Assembly (NCBI GenBank): GCA_025642065.1
Contig: JAODUP010000588.1
Coordinates: forward strand, 122,501-186,500
Reading direction: 5' to 3'
DNA length: 64,000 nt
DNA from: Paralvinella palmiformis
Taxonomy: Eukaryota; Annelida; Polychaeta; Terebellida; Alvinellidae
Positions within the stretch are counted from its first letter, which is position 1. Every line of letters begins with the position of its first letter. The position numbers and the translations under genes are program-made. The notes under the pieces are model-generated. The model saw only the letters and a list, made by a program, of their open reading frames with translations, was not told the DNA's origin and did not search any database. Positions 1-11,482 of the stretch are shown here, piece by piece.

Positions 1-108
1 TTCAGTTGATCGCCGAAATCCGCATTCTTAAAGCAATTCCAACGACCACTCAAATCGAAGCTGTTATATCTTACTTTTACTTCTTCTTGTGGATGGGGGG
101 GCGAAGGT

Positions 109-110
<2 letters not shown>

Positions 111-148
<38 letters not shown>
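111..148. repeat. (TA)n microsatellite
   Basis: Uninterrupted TA dinucleotide tract of 38 bp, immediately after a short G-rich stretch. The preceding 110 bp are single-copy sequence with no recognisable feature. Confidence 0.95.
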
Positions 149-150
<2 letters not shown>

Positions 151-668
151 TTTAAGTTCGACTAATTCATCGGGCAGTTGAAGTCGTGAATCTTGTCATT
201 TTATGATGAAAGTCCTTACCGGGCTTACTGTAGGCTTTGTGTTTTATATTCCATTTCGTAACTGATCTTAATCAACGTTCGGGTACTTTAAACTCGAAAC
301 AAGTCGGTAAATGTTAATGGTTTCTAGCTCGAAATACTACCCCCATCGACCGCCGGATAAGGACAAAACAGATGGTTCTTGTCATACTTCGGCTGATAAA
401 GAAATTCGTCATTTTCCCGTTAACTGAGGGACTACTCGTTACAGCTAAGTATATCTGATCGCTGATCAGGCTACTTATACTTGGGCACGACGTTTACCTC
501 GGACTATAAGTAGGACGTCGGTTAAAACGTGTAAATAGTTCGTTTCTAAATCAGCGAACGCACTTTATTCCAGACGTAAAGGACAACCCGAAAACGGCGA
601 GATAAGATTATAAAAGGCGGACAGGAAGACACGTAGACAGACAACCGGAGGACCGGTTACACGGACAT
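149..668. other. single-copy sequence, no gene seen
   Basis: About 520 bp of mixed-composition DNA. All six frames are broken by stops, there is no repeat similarity to the rest of the window, and no RNA or promoter motif is convincing. Confidence 0.5.
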
Positions 669-1074
<406 letters not shown>

Positions 1075-1076
<2 letters not shown>

Positions 1077-1550
1077 CGACATATACTACCAGGTACTATC
1101 TCACATTTTCATGGTTTTGATATATAAGCATTTTAAGTTTTGGGGCGATCATTGTAAATTGAAATGGTAAACCAAGTAAACAATTATATATATATGTTGC
1201 CTAGTATTGTTGACCTTGACTAGTCCACACTAAAGTTCAATAATAATTCTGCAAAAAGGATTATTATTATTATTATTATTATACTGCAAAAATTATAATC
1301 CAGAAAAGATTGGTACACAATCAGAAAAAAAGACTGCAATGTATATGGATTAATTTTTATTGTTGCGCTCCATGACTTACTGAAATATATTTGCAATAAC
1401 ACTACTAATTGCATTGCGACATAATCTTACAATATATCGAACCGAATGAATAGTTCAATTTCATTTACATCCTTTAGTCCTCATCAGTGTCCATGTACTC
1501 TCCTGTTACATCTGGGAGATGTAATATATCTACAAAATTGTGGTTAGATG
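1075..1550. other. AT-rich single-copy sequence
   Basis: No gene seen. It contains a short (ATT)n tract at 1259-1282. The right part abuts the 3' end of the transposase-like pseudogene. Confidence 0.5.
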
Positions 1551-1913
1551 TTAAATTTTCGTAAACCTCCTAAATTCTGCTCGGATTATTCCGGCATGAC
1601 ACAAAGCCAGGAAGTCGTCCTTTTTAGCTGTGGTAATTGGACGTTTACTGGAGTATATTCTTTCAAACTTGGGTGGCTGTTTTTGCCTTCCTTTTGCTTC
1701 ATTTTTCCTGACATATACCGCATGAAACTTTGGTTGATCGTAGCCCTTTTTCACTGAAAAGCTGTTATTGTTTTTCTTGTCGAAAAAGCGGGAATTCGTT
1801 ATTCAACGAGTTAATACTTTTTGGATGTTATGGTAACTTTAACATTCTGACACAACTCTTTTGCGAACTTCTTTAGGTTCCAGAAATTTTGTATTTCAAG
1901 AGCACAATAATAT

Positions 1914-1967
<54 letters not shown>

Positions 1968-2330
1968 TGTGTGCCACGTACTCAGAATGAAAATGGAAGT
2001 ACTTTTCTTTGCATGCATTCTATTTGCGTGTGGTCAGCTTCAAGGTGTTTCTGTTCCATGATTTCAATGTTGGGCATTGCATTTATGGCATACAGCAAAA
2101 AAAACCACATAAGCGATGAGTTGATTCCTATTTTGGCCGGTGTATGTATCAGACAATAGGATGACATAATTAATTGATGATAGCAGTGATCGCAAACACC
2201 AAATGAGATACGTTCCTATTTCACAAGCATCAGGACCTCCTTCTGATTCATCCTATAGATAACATGTGTCCCGTTTGAAACTCACAGAGTATACTGATTG
2301 TTTATAGATTTTGTATAGCTTCTCTTGTAA
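1551..2330 (-). pseudogene. decayed transposase-like protein (C-terminal half)
   Basis: Reading the minus strand, three colinear pieces resemble one protein. Piece 1 (about 2252-2105) has an open frame starting DESEGGPDACEIG and containing the motif VILLSDTYTGQNRNQ. Piece 2 (2104-1990), in another frame, continues with AMPNIEIMEQKHLEADHTQ. Piece 3 (1754-1551) ends with YSSKRPITTAKKDDF and a stop. From memory, the combination of a SDxxxGQNRN motif, a later EQKxLExxHTQ motif and this C-terminus occurs in a family of uncharacterised, transposon-derived proteins of marine invertebrates. I cannot name the family and could not check it. The frame breaks at an A8 run (2097-2104), a stop (2253-2255) directly precedes the DES motif, and an (AT)23 tract interrupts the copy. 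It is a dead copy with no introns visible. The Asp of SDT may be a catalytic acid, which is inference. Confidence 0.6.
1919..1964. repeat. (AT)n inside the pseudogene
   Basis: Pure AT tract of 46 bp between the second and third conserved pieces of the transposase-like pseudogene, so it arose by insertion or expansion after the copy died. Confidence 0.95.
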
Positions 2331-2438
2331 GATATTTCGCTTACAAGAGAACAAGTGGTATTTAATACCGCCGCCAAGTCCGATGTTACCGCATGGATAG
2401 ATCGCATAAATAGATTTCACTTATCACCTATCCGACAT

Positions 2439-2440
<2 letters not shown>

Positions 2441-2500
<60 letters not shown>

Positions 2501-2539
2501 TACATACATATACACACTCATACATACATACATACACAC

Positions 2540-2587
<48 letters not shown>

Positions 2588-2609
2588 CATACATACATAC
2601 ATACACACA

Positions 2610-2688
<79 letters not shown>
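2441..2688. repeat. compound (TA)n / (CATA)n microsatellite
   Basis: About 250 bp with three (TA)n blocks separated by CATA/CATACA tetranucleotide and hexanucleotide variants. The blocks are near mirror images of each other on the two strands. Confidence 0.95.
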
Positions 2689-2690
<2 letters not shown>

Positions 2691-3867
2691 GATCATCGTG
2701 AGTGTGGGTACCAGCGGGTACCCATATAAGATGGACGATTATGACGTCATGGCAGGAGATAATACACACACAGGATGCCGATAAGCATCACCTTGTCATG
2801 ACAACTCATTGACAAATCTGGCTCATCTCTTCGCCCATCCCGCAGCAGCAACATCAACAGCAACAGTAGCAACCGTCTAATGATTGCAAGAAATTTATGT
2901 ATCATAAAGTGCTAAACACCACGTCACATTACCGCAATTTTTATTCACGGAAGTACTTCATTCTCGCTTAAAGACTTGACGTAAAGTGATTAATACCACG
3001 AGCTTAAGTCATTCATCGGCAAAATAACGTCTCTCGATACGGGAGAAAATCTCCGGTGAACCTTCCGTGCTTGATATCGTGAATGGTCCATCGTTTGCTT
3101 GTATAAATATTAACATTTTATGTTGATCAACCATTCAGGCCGAGCAGTTCGCCGGTTATTAATAATTCACGCAGCCGTGCTTCACGTCAGCGAACCGGAT
3201 ATGGGAATTGTGACCCTGTCACCGAGGTGGCCATGAATCATTCCCGAAGAGATTGATTTTAATTTGGAAACAAAACGAAGCCAGACCAACGGCCAATTAT
3301 CGTAATATACCTGTAGAATGGTTGCCTTCTATTTAATGCCATTAGTGAAGATCCACACTAAAATCGATATGTTTTATATGATGTTATCAATTTGTTTCCA
3401 ATCCATTTAACCCCAAGTTGATTTATCAAGTCAATTTTCACCAAATTCTAGCGCGTAGTCCTTATTTGTTATGGAGAAGCAATACCTTCAGCTTTAAATC
3501 AACGAATTTTAATATAAATATTGCCACTTTTTGCGGTAGTAATCCCTTAATAGACTTCTGACGGTAATGTCCGAATACACGAAGTCCGACCACTCGAGAT
3601 CGATTTATTGATCAGATGGCGGACGGCAAAAGCTTTAAATCAAGACAATACGAGCGGTCCATCCTATTGTAAAGCGGCTAATATGACGTGACAACAAGCA
3701 GTTCCTCGTCTTTTTGCCGAAGGACAGATAACATTTGTACGAACGACGTAAATCTTCGATATCCTTTAGATAAAATGAATTTGTAAAGTCTCCGTTTCTG
3801 TTTATTATATTTTAGATTAGAAATAGGTTTTAGCAACCAAAAACATTGTATGATATTGGTAGATGCT
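2689..3867. other. single-copy sequence, possible regulatory DNA
   Basis: No coding frame. The segment 3040-3260 is compositionally normal, CpG-containing and free of repeats. It holds several TAAT/ATTA cores and the homeodomain-like TTATTAATAATTC. Regulatory function is only a possibility. Confidence 0.35.
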
Positions 3868-4262
3868 GATTATTATTATTAGTAGTAGTAGTAGTTGCTG
3901 TTGTTGTTGCAATACTAGTAATTGTATTAGTAGTATTAGTAATAGTAGTAGTAGTATTAGTGATGGTAGTAGCAGTAGTTGTTGTTGTAATACTAGTAAT
4001 AGTATTATTATTAGTAGTAGTAAAAGTAGAAGTGGTGGTGGTAGTAGCAGTAGTAATTCTAGTAGTACAAATAGAAGTAGTAGTAACATTAGTAGTAGTT
4101 GTACTAGTAATAGTAGTAGTAGTGGCGATGGTGATGATGGTAGCAATAGTAAGAATAGTAGTCCAAGTAGACGTAGTAGTAGACGTAGAAGTAGTAAAAG
4201 TAGTAGATGTAGTAGTAGTTGTTGTTGTGGTAGTAGTAGTAGCAAAAGTAGTAAAAGTTGTA
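3868..4262. repeat. imperfect (AGT)n trinucleotide array
   Basis: About 395 bp built mostly from AGT triplets with GGT, GTT, AAT and GAT variants. The plus strand reads as a Ser-rich frame and the minus strand as a Leu-rich frame, both artefacts of the repeat. The high variant content suggests an old array. Confidence 0.93.
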
Positions 4263-4393
4263 TCACCAGCATGATTAGCAGTGATGCGTAAGATAATTGG
4301 TGATCATGGTAGTATTAGCCCTGAGTATTAGTCCAGGCTTCCATAATAAATAAGTTACTACACAGAGACATACACGCGGGTGCGTGCGCAAAC

Positions 4394-4394
<1 letters not shown>

Positions 4395-4471
<77 letters not shown>
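4395..4471. repeat. (CA)n(TA)n microsatellite
   Basis: A CA tract of about 34 bp passes directly into a TA tract of about 43 bp, the same CA-to-TA junction type seen at 27.8, 32.9 and 63.7 kb. Confidence 0.95.
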
Positions 4472-4476
<5 letters not shown>

Positions 4477-5600
4477 CCTATTTCTTCGTGTATGATATTT
4501 CCTTTTTACCTCAATTGATTCCAATATTCACGTGTTAATTATAAAATGGTTCTCAAGCGTCCCGAAAAGCTGGAAAAGAACAAGTTCATTTTCCATGACC
4601 TTGAAATATCCTTGAATTCGACAAAATCAAGAAATGTCCCGGAAACATATTGCCTTAAAAGTCCACTTGGATCAGAAAGTCCATGAATGAATGCTATACC
4701 TGTATAAGAAAATTTCAATTGTAGAAGAAAAAGAGTACCAGTTCATCTTGATATCTCACGTTATAGCTAAGATTTAAATAAAAGGGCGTCGGTCAGACAG
4801 TTAGAAGGGCAAAGGAAAATATAAGTAAATCGTACATTGAATAAATATGATATCATTTTTCGCACATATCTTAAATCATATCCTTTAAACCTTGTCTACC
4901 TTGTTCTGAAAATGGTAATTTTGTGCTGGAAAATATTATCCTTGGTTGTGAGAACCAGGTATCAACAGAATCAGTAACTGAGCTCCCAATTCGGCTTTCA
5001 GCTGGACAATACGATATTAATACTATTACGGGTCTCACATTCGAACCAATATCGGCATTGATACCCCCAAAAAAAAGTCCGAAATGGCGCTTTGGGTATT
5101 GCTTCAGATTTAATTGGAAACGACCAGGTATCACTTTAGGGCGTATCGAGTGTTCACGCTACATCAGATTATGGTTAGCGTATGCTGAGCGGAGCATCGG
5201 AGAAAGGCCGTAATGAAGGCAGCCGCTTACCGAAAATACGCCACCGAAGGACGGTGAATTCGAATCTGGAAGGGATTCGTTTGTTTCTCGGCTAACGTAA
5301 CCCGACCTACTTCAAAGGCCAGACTCCTGTATGCAATTACCGAGGAAGAGCCCGTAACATCTCACTCAATTAAATGCTAAGCTAACAAGTCAAAGACCGC
5401 CTGATGACGTAAGCAACTATAGGGTTGGAGCCATCCTCCGGGAATTTTCACTCCATCTTTCCGAGATGTCGCTAACTGGGAGAACGCTGGGTTGCGAGGT
5501 AGTTTTAGCCGCTCCTCCCCATATACGAACGTAGGATGCTGCATTGTGCCAAAAACAACTACCATTTACCACGTTAAAGTGCTACCACTGCCATACACGT
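4472..5600. other. single-copy sequence, no gene supported
   Basis: Open frames of about 90 codons exist on both strands at 4871-5213. They overlap each other, lack any family resemblance and end in repeat-free sequence, so I do not call a gene. A B-box-like GAATTCGAATC is at about 5257, without an A box at the right distance. Confidence 0.4.
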
Positions 5601-5653
5601 GCACACACACACAAGAGAGAGAGAGAGAGAGAGAGAGACACTCATACAAACTA

Positions 5654-5712
<59 letters not shown>
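5601..5712. repeat. compound (CA)n(GA)n...(TA)n(TG)n microsatellite
   Basis: CA then GA dinucleotides to about 5638, a short spacer, then (TA)n from 5653 and (TG)n to 5712. Confidence 0.95.
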
Positions 5713-5713
<1 letters not shown>

Positions 5714-5807
5714 TATATTCAAGCAAATAACAGCTTAAATAATGATATCACCATCTTGTAATTTAATGTATGTACGCTTTAATGTATGTACACTGTAGTT
5801 TTATTTA

Positions 5808-5903
5808 CATTGCAGTATGGTACACACTATAATAGTGTGTATATTGCAATATGATATACACTGTATTATTGTGTATATTGCAGTATGGTATAAGTTGTAT
5901 TAT
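5808..5903. repeat. tandem palindromic 34-bp unit
   Basis: Two and a half units of about 34 bp, each starting near ATTGCAGTATGGTA or a variant. The first unit contains a perfect inverted repeat at 5821-5841: arms TACACACTAT and ATAGTGTGTA around one A. The second unit keeps the fold only partly. Confidence 0.7.
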
Positions 5904-5954
5904 TTGTTTCCATGGCGAAAACCATCACTCGGGTGTTTGTAATGGGAATCTAAC

Positions 5955-6096
5955 ATTTAAATGACTGTAGCAGACAAAGTTCACTCTTGAAGCATTCGAA
6001 GTATTCCTGACTCAGGAATACACACTGTTTCGTATCTCTAGCAGTGACATTGGTCTCAGCTCGCTCGATTGGTGTATTTACTATGAGAACTTTAGT

Positions 6097-6163
<67 letters not shown>

Positions 6164-6460
6164 CACCTTAGCAATATTCTTTCCTCAGATCAGCCCTATT
6201 TTCTCGATACTATGACATTCAAGACTAGTGTTAGTCTGCTTGTCATTAACGACACTAAAATTATTTGTGATAACCATATAATTTACATAGCAGACGTTAG
6301 ATCTGATTTGAAAAGGTTAGTATATAGTTTTAACATCACCGAGGCTATGAAGCCACATTGGTTAGATTTACAAAACTGGTCTTTGAAGACAGTGACAATT
6401 GAGGTATAAAGTTTTTATAGCGTTCCTTTGAAGAAAGACATGGCAACCGAAAATAGCTTA
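5955..6460 (-). repeat. dispersed repeat R3, inverted copy
   Basis: The reverse complement is colinear with 14.29-14.83 kb. Shared blocks include TATTCCTGACTCAGGAATA near 6003, a block with CTATGACATTCAAGACTAG near 6210, and GGTCTTTGAAGACAGTGACA near 6378. Divergence is moderate by eye. A (TA)n tract (6099-6161) lies exactly where the plus copies carry a short TATATAAAAC seed. No coding capacity is evident in any copy, and the class of element is unknown. Confidence 0.75.
6099..6161. repeat. (TA)n inside R3 copy
   Basis: Pure TA tract of about 62 bp, expanded from a short TA-rich seed that the other R3 copies retain unexpanded. Confidence 0.95.
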
Positions 6461-6715
6461 AACGTGGTTGGCCAGGCAGTTAGTATATCAATTATCACAG
6501 CTGTTGTTAATTCTAGACACTACGAGTGTAGGTCATACCTTTTTAAATTACTAGTTCACGGCGGCTTAGGAACAGATCAAACATTACAAATGTCTTAGCA
6601 TGAAAACTTACTTCTCTTTATTCATTCTCCGGATGAATCGTTATATTCACAATTTGAGATACTCTATGCCAGTGCCCTTTTCCACACTGCTTAAACATAC
6701 GTACACGCATGCACA

Positions 6716-6716
6716 C

Positions 6717-6760
<44 letters not shown>
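6716..6760. repeat. (CA)(GA)n microsatellite
   Basis: Short CA stretch followed by about 28 bp of AG dinucleotides and another CA stretch. Confidence 0.93.
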
Positions 6761-7424
6761 GATGACCCCCCCCACCTGGTGTCGGTGTTTTGTCAGTGTT
6801 TACATTCGTTAGCGCTAAAGACCTGACAATATGTACTTCATCCACCGTCAGTGAGTGAGCGAGTTATTAGTCTCGCTGCTTGTTACACATCTAAGACAGG
6901 TCACTGAAAGACGACCGCGTAGAGCAACATCCCATAAACACGGGTCGGGGTCGGTTCCGAACTCTCACTTGGCACGCTGCGCTCTAAAACACTACCTGAT
7001 CAGACCGCCCTCCACAGGTATGGAACGGCACATCCCTGGAAGTGTGCTACTTCCGGGCTGTTGTTTTTGTCAATTGTTCATGCGCAATAAAACGAAATCG
7101 CTCGTCGTAGACACTCGTCGTAGACACGGTTATTTATTTACGATTTGATTAGCCGGTGGACGTCTTAAACATCACAACTGCTGTAGTTCCCGTTGTGTAC
7201 CACTCTATCGCCGAGAAAACGTGCAGCTTTGGAGTAAAGATTAGTGGAGAATGGCTCCACTTCCGGCACATCCTACGTCACATTCTCCTACCGGATTTGC
7301 CGCAATGAGCTACTCTCACTGAGATATACAGCACACAGAAACCGGGACTAACCGAGTTCTACAATATAATTGTAACTCTGGAGTGTACCGGATCAGAACT
7401 TTATGACAATCTATGTTAGAAGCT
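6761..7424. other. GC-moderate single-copy sequence
   Basis: CpG-rich, no repeat match elsewhere in the window and no frame with recognisable protein similarity. The short direct repeat CTCGTCGTAGACA occurs twice near 7101-7125. Confidence 0.4.
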
Positions 7425-7622
7425 TCCGGTTACACCAGAGAAGCCGGTAATAAAATGGCCAGTGTGTCTCTGTTGGCCCTCACTTAAGTTTATTCGGCGC
7501 TTGAGTGGTGCGAGGTATGGGATGGGAATTACCGAAACATCGCAAGGGATTTGTCGGATTTGAACTAAGAACCTTACAGTTTGCAGTCCACCATTGACGT
7601 ACTCGGCCAATATGTCCAGCCA
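7425..7622 (-). mobile_element. tRNA-derived SINE (SINE-4), degenerate
   Basis: On the minus strand an A-box-like TTGGCCGAGTACG (7598-7610) is followed by a Cys-tRNA-like GACTGCAAACT anticodon region and a B box AGTTCAAATCC (7554-7567). The spacing of about 43 bp between boxes fits a tRNA head. The head is followed by about 130 bp of unrelated body. No duplicated flanks were recognised, so the call rests on the pol III boxes. Confidence 0.5.
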
Positions 7623-7682
7623 ACGGTTGATAAGATATCTAAATGATTATCTTTAACTTGGACTCGTACCATAATATAAACA

Positions 7683-7890
7683 TTTAATATTTAATATTTA
7701 AACTTTAATATGATATATATTTACTATAGGTTATTACTTATTTTGTTTGTTGATCATTCCGATTATATATATTATATTATGATATAACATAATATAATAT
7801 ATTTTGTATTGTGATATAGTCTAACATAATATAATATATATTACATATATTATATATATTATATATAATATAATATATTCACTGTATACA
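7683..7890. repeat. AT-only palindromic tract
   Basis: About 200 bp of almost pure A/T with many overlapping short inverted repeats (AATATAATATATT-type). It probably forms cruciforms or hairpins. It directly precedes a trinucleotide array. Confidence 0.6.
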
Positions 7891-7900
7891 GTATATCATC

Positions 7901-8215
7901 CTACTACTACTACTACTACTACTGTTGCTGCTGCTGTTGCTACTGCCACTGCTACCATCACCACTACTACTACTACTATTACTACTTCTACTATTACTTC
8001 TACTACTACTAACACTACTACTACTACTTCTACTAATGCTAATACTAATAATACTAATAATAATAATGATACGAATGTCAATACTACTAATACTAACAAT
8101 ATCACCATCATCATTATTACTACTGCTACTATTACAACTGTTACTGCTGTTACTACTACTACTACTACTACTACTATTACTACTACTACTACTCTTCCTA
8201 CTTTTGCGACTGCTA
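7901..8215. repeat. imperfect (ACT)n trinucleotide array
   Basis: About 315 bp of ACT triplets with GCT, AAT, ATC and TCT variants. This is the reverse-complement motif of the AGT array at 3.9 kb. Confidence 0.93.
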
Positions 8216-8352
8216 CCACAAACAATAACAATTCCAAAGCTAAAACGCGAATATTAAAGGACAAAAACGTAGAATACTGACACGTAATATATATAATTAT
8301 CATAACCTTATATCATCTTCATACGATATATGTAGCCTCTCCCGGTACATCA

Positions 8353-8384
8353 CCCCCCCCCCCAACCCCTCCCTCCGACCCCCA
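8353..8384 (-). other. potential G-quadruplex (minus strand)
   Basis: C-rich on the plus strand: an 11-bp C run followed by CCCC, CCC, CC and CCCCC runs with short spacers. The minus strand therefore has four or more G runs that could fold as a quadruplex. Folding is predicted from the pattern only. Confidence 0.5.
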
Positions 8385-9186
8385 ACCGGACAGAGCGCTG
8401 TACTCGACATACGAGAAGACCGGATCACTTCCGGATACAGCGCGCCGGGGCTTCTCCTGATGAACGAAATCCGGGGAAAGGAATGAAAAAGCGCTGAAAC
8501 CGACGCGTTTTTTATTACATTAGCGTAATTCGGGACCTGAACATTGTGGGGCTTGAAGTGGAGACAAGGTACATATCTATCCAACCCCCACCCCCACACA
8601 CACACAATGATAGGATTACGTCCTGATAAAGCCGTTTAATGGCTTACGTTCTCGAGCAATGTCGATAATGGCTACACAACCTTCCGTCTATCGCCTGTGT
8701 CGCCGATTAGGTAGAGAGAGCAGCAGCGTATGCGCAATCCGCGATCCGACACAACAATGACACAACGAAGTACACCACGACCTGTATAGTAAGTCCAGTT
8801 GTGTCACGCGTTATTGCCACTCGATTAGATATGTGACACGATTCGACGAATGTCTGCCAGTCTTTTGTTTATTTCCCACTTTAGATGGCCAATAGTGAGA
8901 GGTGGCCGGTCTACAAAGGTGGCGTATAATTGAGGGTTCACTCTATTTTGCTGATCTAAAAAGGGACGTATGTAACGTTATTAGTATGTAATACGGATAT
9001 CAATACGTCTGTAGTATAGCAGCTTTGATAACAAACAAAAAATGTATAATAGCCAAAGGGTTTGTGTCTCATACGTGATATGTATTCCCGAAACTAAACA
9101 TACAATATGTTTATATTTAATTCCTCAATTTCAGGTTAATGTCCCTCAAATCCCGACTTTCTTCCAAAATATAGGTTTAACAGTTC
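8385..9186. other. single-copy sequence, no gene seen
   Basis: CpG-containing unique DNA with no long frame that is more than chance and no repeat match inside the window. Confidence 0.4.
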
Positions 9187-9244
9187 ATGTGTGTGTATGC
9201 GTGCGTGAGGATGTGTGCGTGCGTGCGTGTGTATATGTATGTAT
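9187..9244. repeat. imperfect (TG/CG)n tract
   Basis: About 60 bp of TG with TGCG and TATG variants. It abuts the R1 repeat, the same arrangement as at 14.0 kb. Confidence 0.85.
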
Positions 9245-9484
9245 GTGTATTTTAGCTGTGTATAATAAGGCACAGGCACAGAGAATCTCGAACCGTGAAT
9301 TCAAACTCTGGACGTTTCTTCAGGGGACTGAATCCAGAGTGGCGACTTTTCTTGCTGAGACATGTGTAACTTCTCACCAGTCCCTAAACCGCCAAGCAAA
9401 ATCAAAAAGCGAATCACCTACAGCCGTGGAATTTGGGTGTAAAACACCCAAGTCAGATCACGGCAGTAGTGAGAATGTTTAGCT
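9245..9484 (+). repeat. dispersed repeat R1, copy 1
   Basis: A 240-bp segment that recurs at 14.05-14.28 kb with roughly 97% identity by eye. It begins TTTTAGCTGTGTATAATAAG and ends GTGAGAATGTTTAGCTTA. It contains a hairpin, TTGGGTGT with ACACCCAA around a TT loop on the minus strand (about 9434-9452). A B-box-like GGTTCGAGATTC is on the minus strand near 9289, but no well-spaced A box is present, so SINE status is unproven. Open frames across it are the same in both copies only because the DNA is nearly identical. Confidence 0.85.
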
Positions 9485-9799
9485 TAAGGTTTTCAGGTTT
9501 TGTTGTTCGGGGAGAATCCCCAGGCTGTCGCTTAATCAGCACAGCCACTATGTTGGAGTGGTTGAGAAACCTCCTCCCCCACCACTCACAGGAGAGTAGT
9601 ACGGAAAGATGGAGCCGAAATACCCTGAGGGTGGTCACTGCCAGAGTGTTTTACGTCCTAAGGGGGTTTTTAACGTCCACCTTTATTTTAAATAATTCAG
9701 TGGAGACGGCAGCGCCATTTAACGTGGTCAGCCACCCACGATGTAGTGAGCCGAGATATTGATAGATGTATGCGTTTACCTAAGCATGTGTCTGGTCTA
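9485..9799. other. single-copy spacer between R1 and R2
   Basis: About 315 bp with no repeat match in the window and no recognisable coding or RNA feature. Confidence 0.4.
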
Positions 9800-10136
9800 C
9801 ACATCAGCCTGTGGGAACCAGCTAATTCGCTTTTCGTACGCGACAAATTTATCACGCCCACAGGAAAGCGGCTACATGCAGGCTACGTACAAAAAGCGGA
9901 AGCACGTAAAACACATACCATTTGATACCATAGCTCGCAGTAAACAACACGTGCGTGTGGTTCAATGATGACTTGCTACATACATATCATAACTATTTTG
10001 ACACCACAGTTTACATTCAACAGTAATGTTCTGTGGTCCAAAAGAAACCTGTATATAAAACATTTCGACACCTCAGATGCTGACCTCAGCTTTATTCTGG
10101 GTTCGAATAGCTGAATAAATTCTACCTATATGAACC
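9800..10136 (+). repeat. dispersed repeat R2, copy 1
   Basis: Colinear with 30.20-30.54 kb. Shared blocks include AGTAAACAACACGTGC near 9940 and CTGGGTTCGAATAGCT near 10096. The last block resembles a B box (GGGTTCGAATAG) without a matching A box. Moderate divergence by eye. The element class is unknown. Confidence 0.8.
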
Positions 10137-10248
10137 ATATATATCGGTACACGTCCGATTAGTCTGGCGTCTTGAATTTTACTCATTGTATGCTTTACCT
10201 AGTACTCTGATATCACCGTATATCACTATATAATTATTACGACTATTC

Positions 10249-10506
10249 CTACTACTATTATTATTACTGCTACTACTACTACAACTGCTTCTACTACTAC
10301 TACTGCCAGTACTACTAATAATAATACTACTACTGCTCCTGCCACTATTACTACTACCACTACTACTACTACCACCACTATTAGTACTACAACTTCTACT
10401 GCCACTACTAATACTAATACTATTACTACTACTACTACTACCACTACTACTACTACTGCCACTACTACTACTACTGCTACTACTACTGCCACTACTACTA
10501 CTACTA
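10249..10506. repeat. imperfect (ACT)n trinucleotide array
   Basis: About 260 bp of ACT triplets with GCT, ATT and CCA variants. Confidence 0.93.
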
Positions 10507-10663
10507 GAGTTGTACCGTGTATCAGGAGCTGTACGATGCCACTATGTATAGGTTGAATCAGGTGTGTACATTATACTCATGAGAGTATAATAAACTGTTA
10601 TGAAGTCTGATGTTGACAAGATAATCTTAATATTTCAGGCATTTATCATTAGTCTGTCTTGTT

Positions 10664-10966
10664 GTGGTAATAGTAACAGTAGAAGTAACAATAAACACAG
10701 TATTATAACAAGTAACAGTAGAAGTAACATTAAACACAGTATTATAACAACTAACAGTAGAAGTAACAGTAAACACAGTATTATAACAAGTAACAGTATA
10801 AGTAATAGTAAACACAGTATTATAACAAGTAACGGAAGGAAGTAATTGTAAACACAGTATTATAACAAGTAATAGTAGAACTAACATTAAACACAGTATT
10901 ATAACAACTAACAGTAGAAGTAACAGTAAACACAGTGTTATAACAAGTAGCAGTAGAATGATAACA
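10664..10966. repeat. 39-bp minisatellite, about 8 units
   Basis: Direct units of 39 bp with the core AAACACAGTATTATAACAAG. Because 39 is divisible by 3, every unit reads as 13 codons and the plus strand shows a periodic SNSRSN.KHSIIT peptide. One unit is 40 bp (about 10827-10866), which breaks the frame and argues against coding. Confidence 0.9.
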
Positions 10967-10970
10967 AGTA

Positions 10971-10971
10971 C

Positions 10972-11032
<61 letters not shown>

Positions 11033-11033
11033 G
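10971..11033. repeat. (ATT)n microsatellite
   Basis: Twenty-one uninterrupted ATT triplets. Confidence 0.97.
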
Positions 11034-11240
11034 TATGGTGGCCGTTGTGGTGGAGGATGTTGTAGTTGTAGTCATGGTAACAAAGGTAGTAGTAGTGGTA
11101 ATAAAAGTAATACCAGTGGTAGTAATAGTAGTAGTAATAATAGAAGAAGTAGCAGCTACAGTGGCAGCGGCAGTAGCAGCAGTAGTAGCAGTAGTAGTTA
11201 TTACAGTAATAGCAATACCAGTCTCAGTAATAGTAGTTGT
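11034..11240. repeat. imperfect (AGT/GGT)n array
   Basis: Degenerate AGT-based triplets that merge with the preceding ATT tract. Long frames here are Ser- or Val-rich artefacts. Confidence 0.85.
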
Positions 11241-11313
11241 ACTAACATCGTTATAATTATATTCAACATTGTAAAACAAAACTATTTAAATGCACATATC
11301 TTAAGACGTTCAC

Positions 11314-11482
11314 GGGGCTACTACATGGCCTAGCTGGTAGCGCAGTCGTCGGCAGATCTATAACACCTGGGTTCAAACCCGGACCGGGATATGTTAGAAG
11401 GGTGTATCATCTTTGACTTCGTTCCATTACCTTTGTAATGGGTACATGGGTACAAAGGTGGCCTTACAACATTTACATTTTA
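11314..11482 (+). mobile_element. SINE-1 copy with perfect target-site duplication
   Basis: The tRNA-like head has A box TGGCCTAGCTGG (11326-11337) and B box GGTTCAAACCC (about 11369-11380). The body shares blocks with SINE-1 at 16.6, 25.0 and 25.6 kb (CTTTGACTTCG, ATTACCTTTG, AAAGGTGGCC). It is flanked by the 14-bp direct repeat CTTAAGACGTTCAC at 11300-11313 and 11483-11496, the signature of LINE-mediated insertion. It is more diverged in the body than the other copies. Confidence 0.92.

Noticed and set aside
3817..4291. Ser-rich and Leu-rich frames of about 150 codons
   Set aside because: Products of the imperfect AGT array; both strands are open and there is no non-repeat domain.
4871..5213. 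Overlapping 87- and 96-codon frames on opposite strands
   Set aside because: No family resemblance, mutual overlap, no promoter, splice or repeat context. A B-box-like GGTTCGAATG on the minus strand lacks an A box.
11314..11400. A functional tRNA gene
   Set aside because: A and B boxes are present, but the acceptor and anticodon stems do not pair properly and the sequence continues into a SINE body with target-site duplications.
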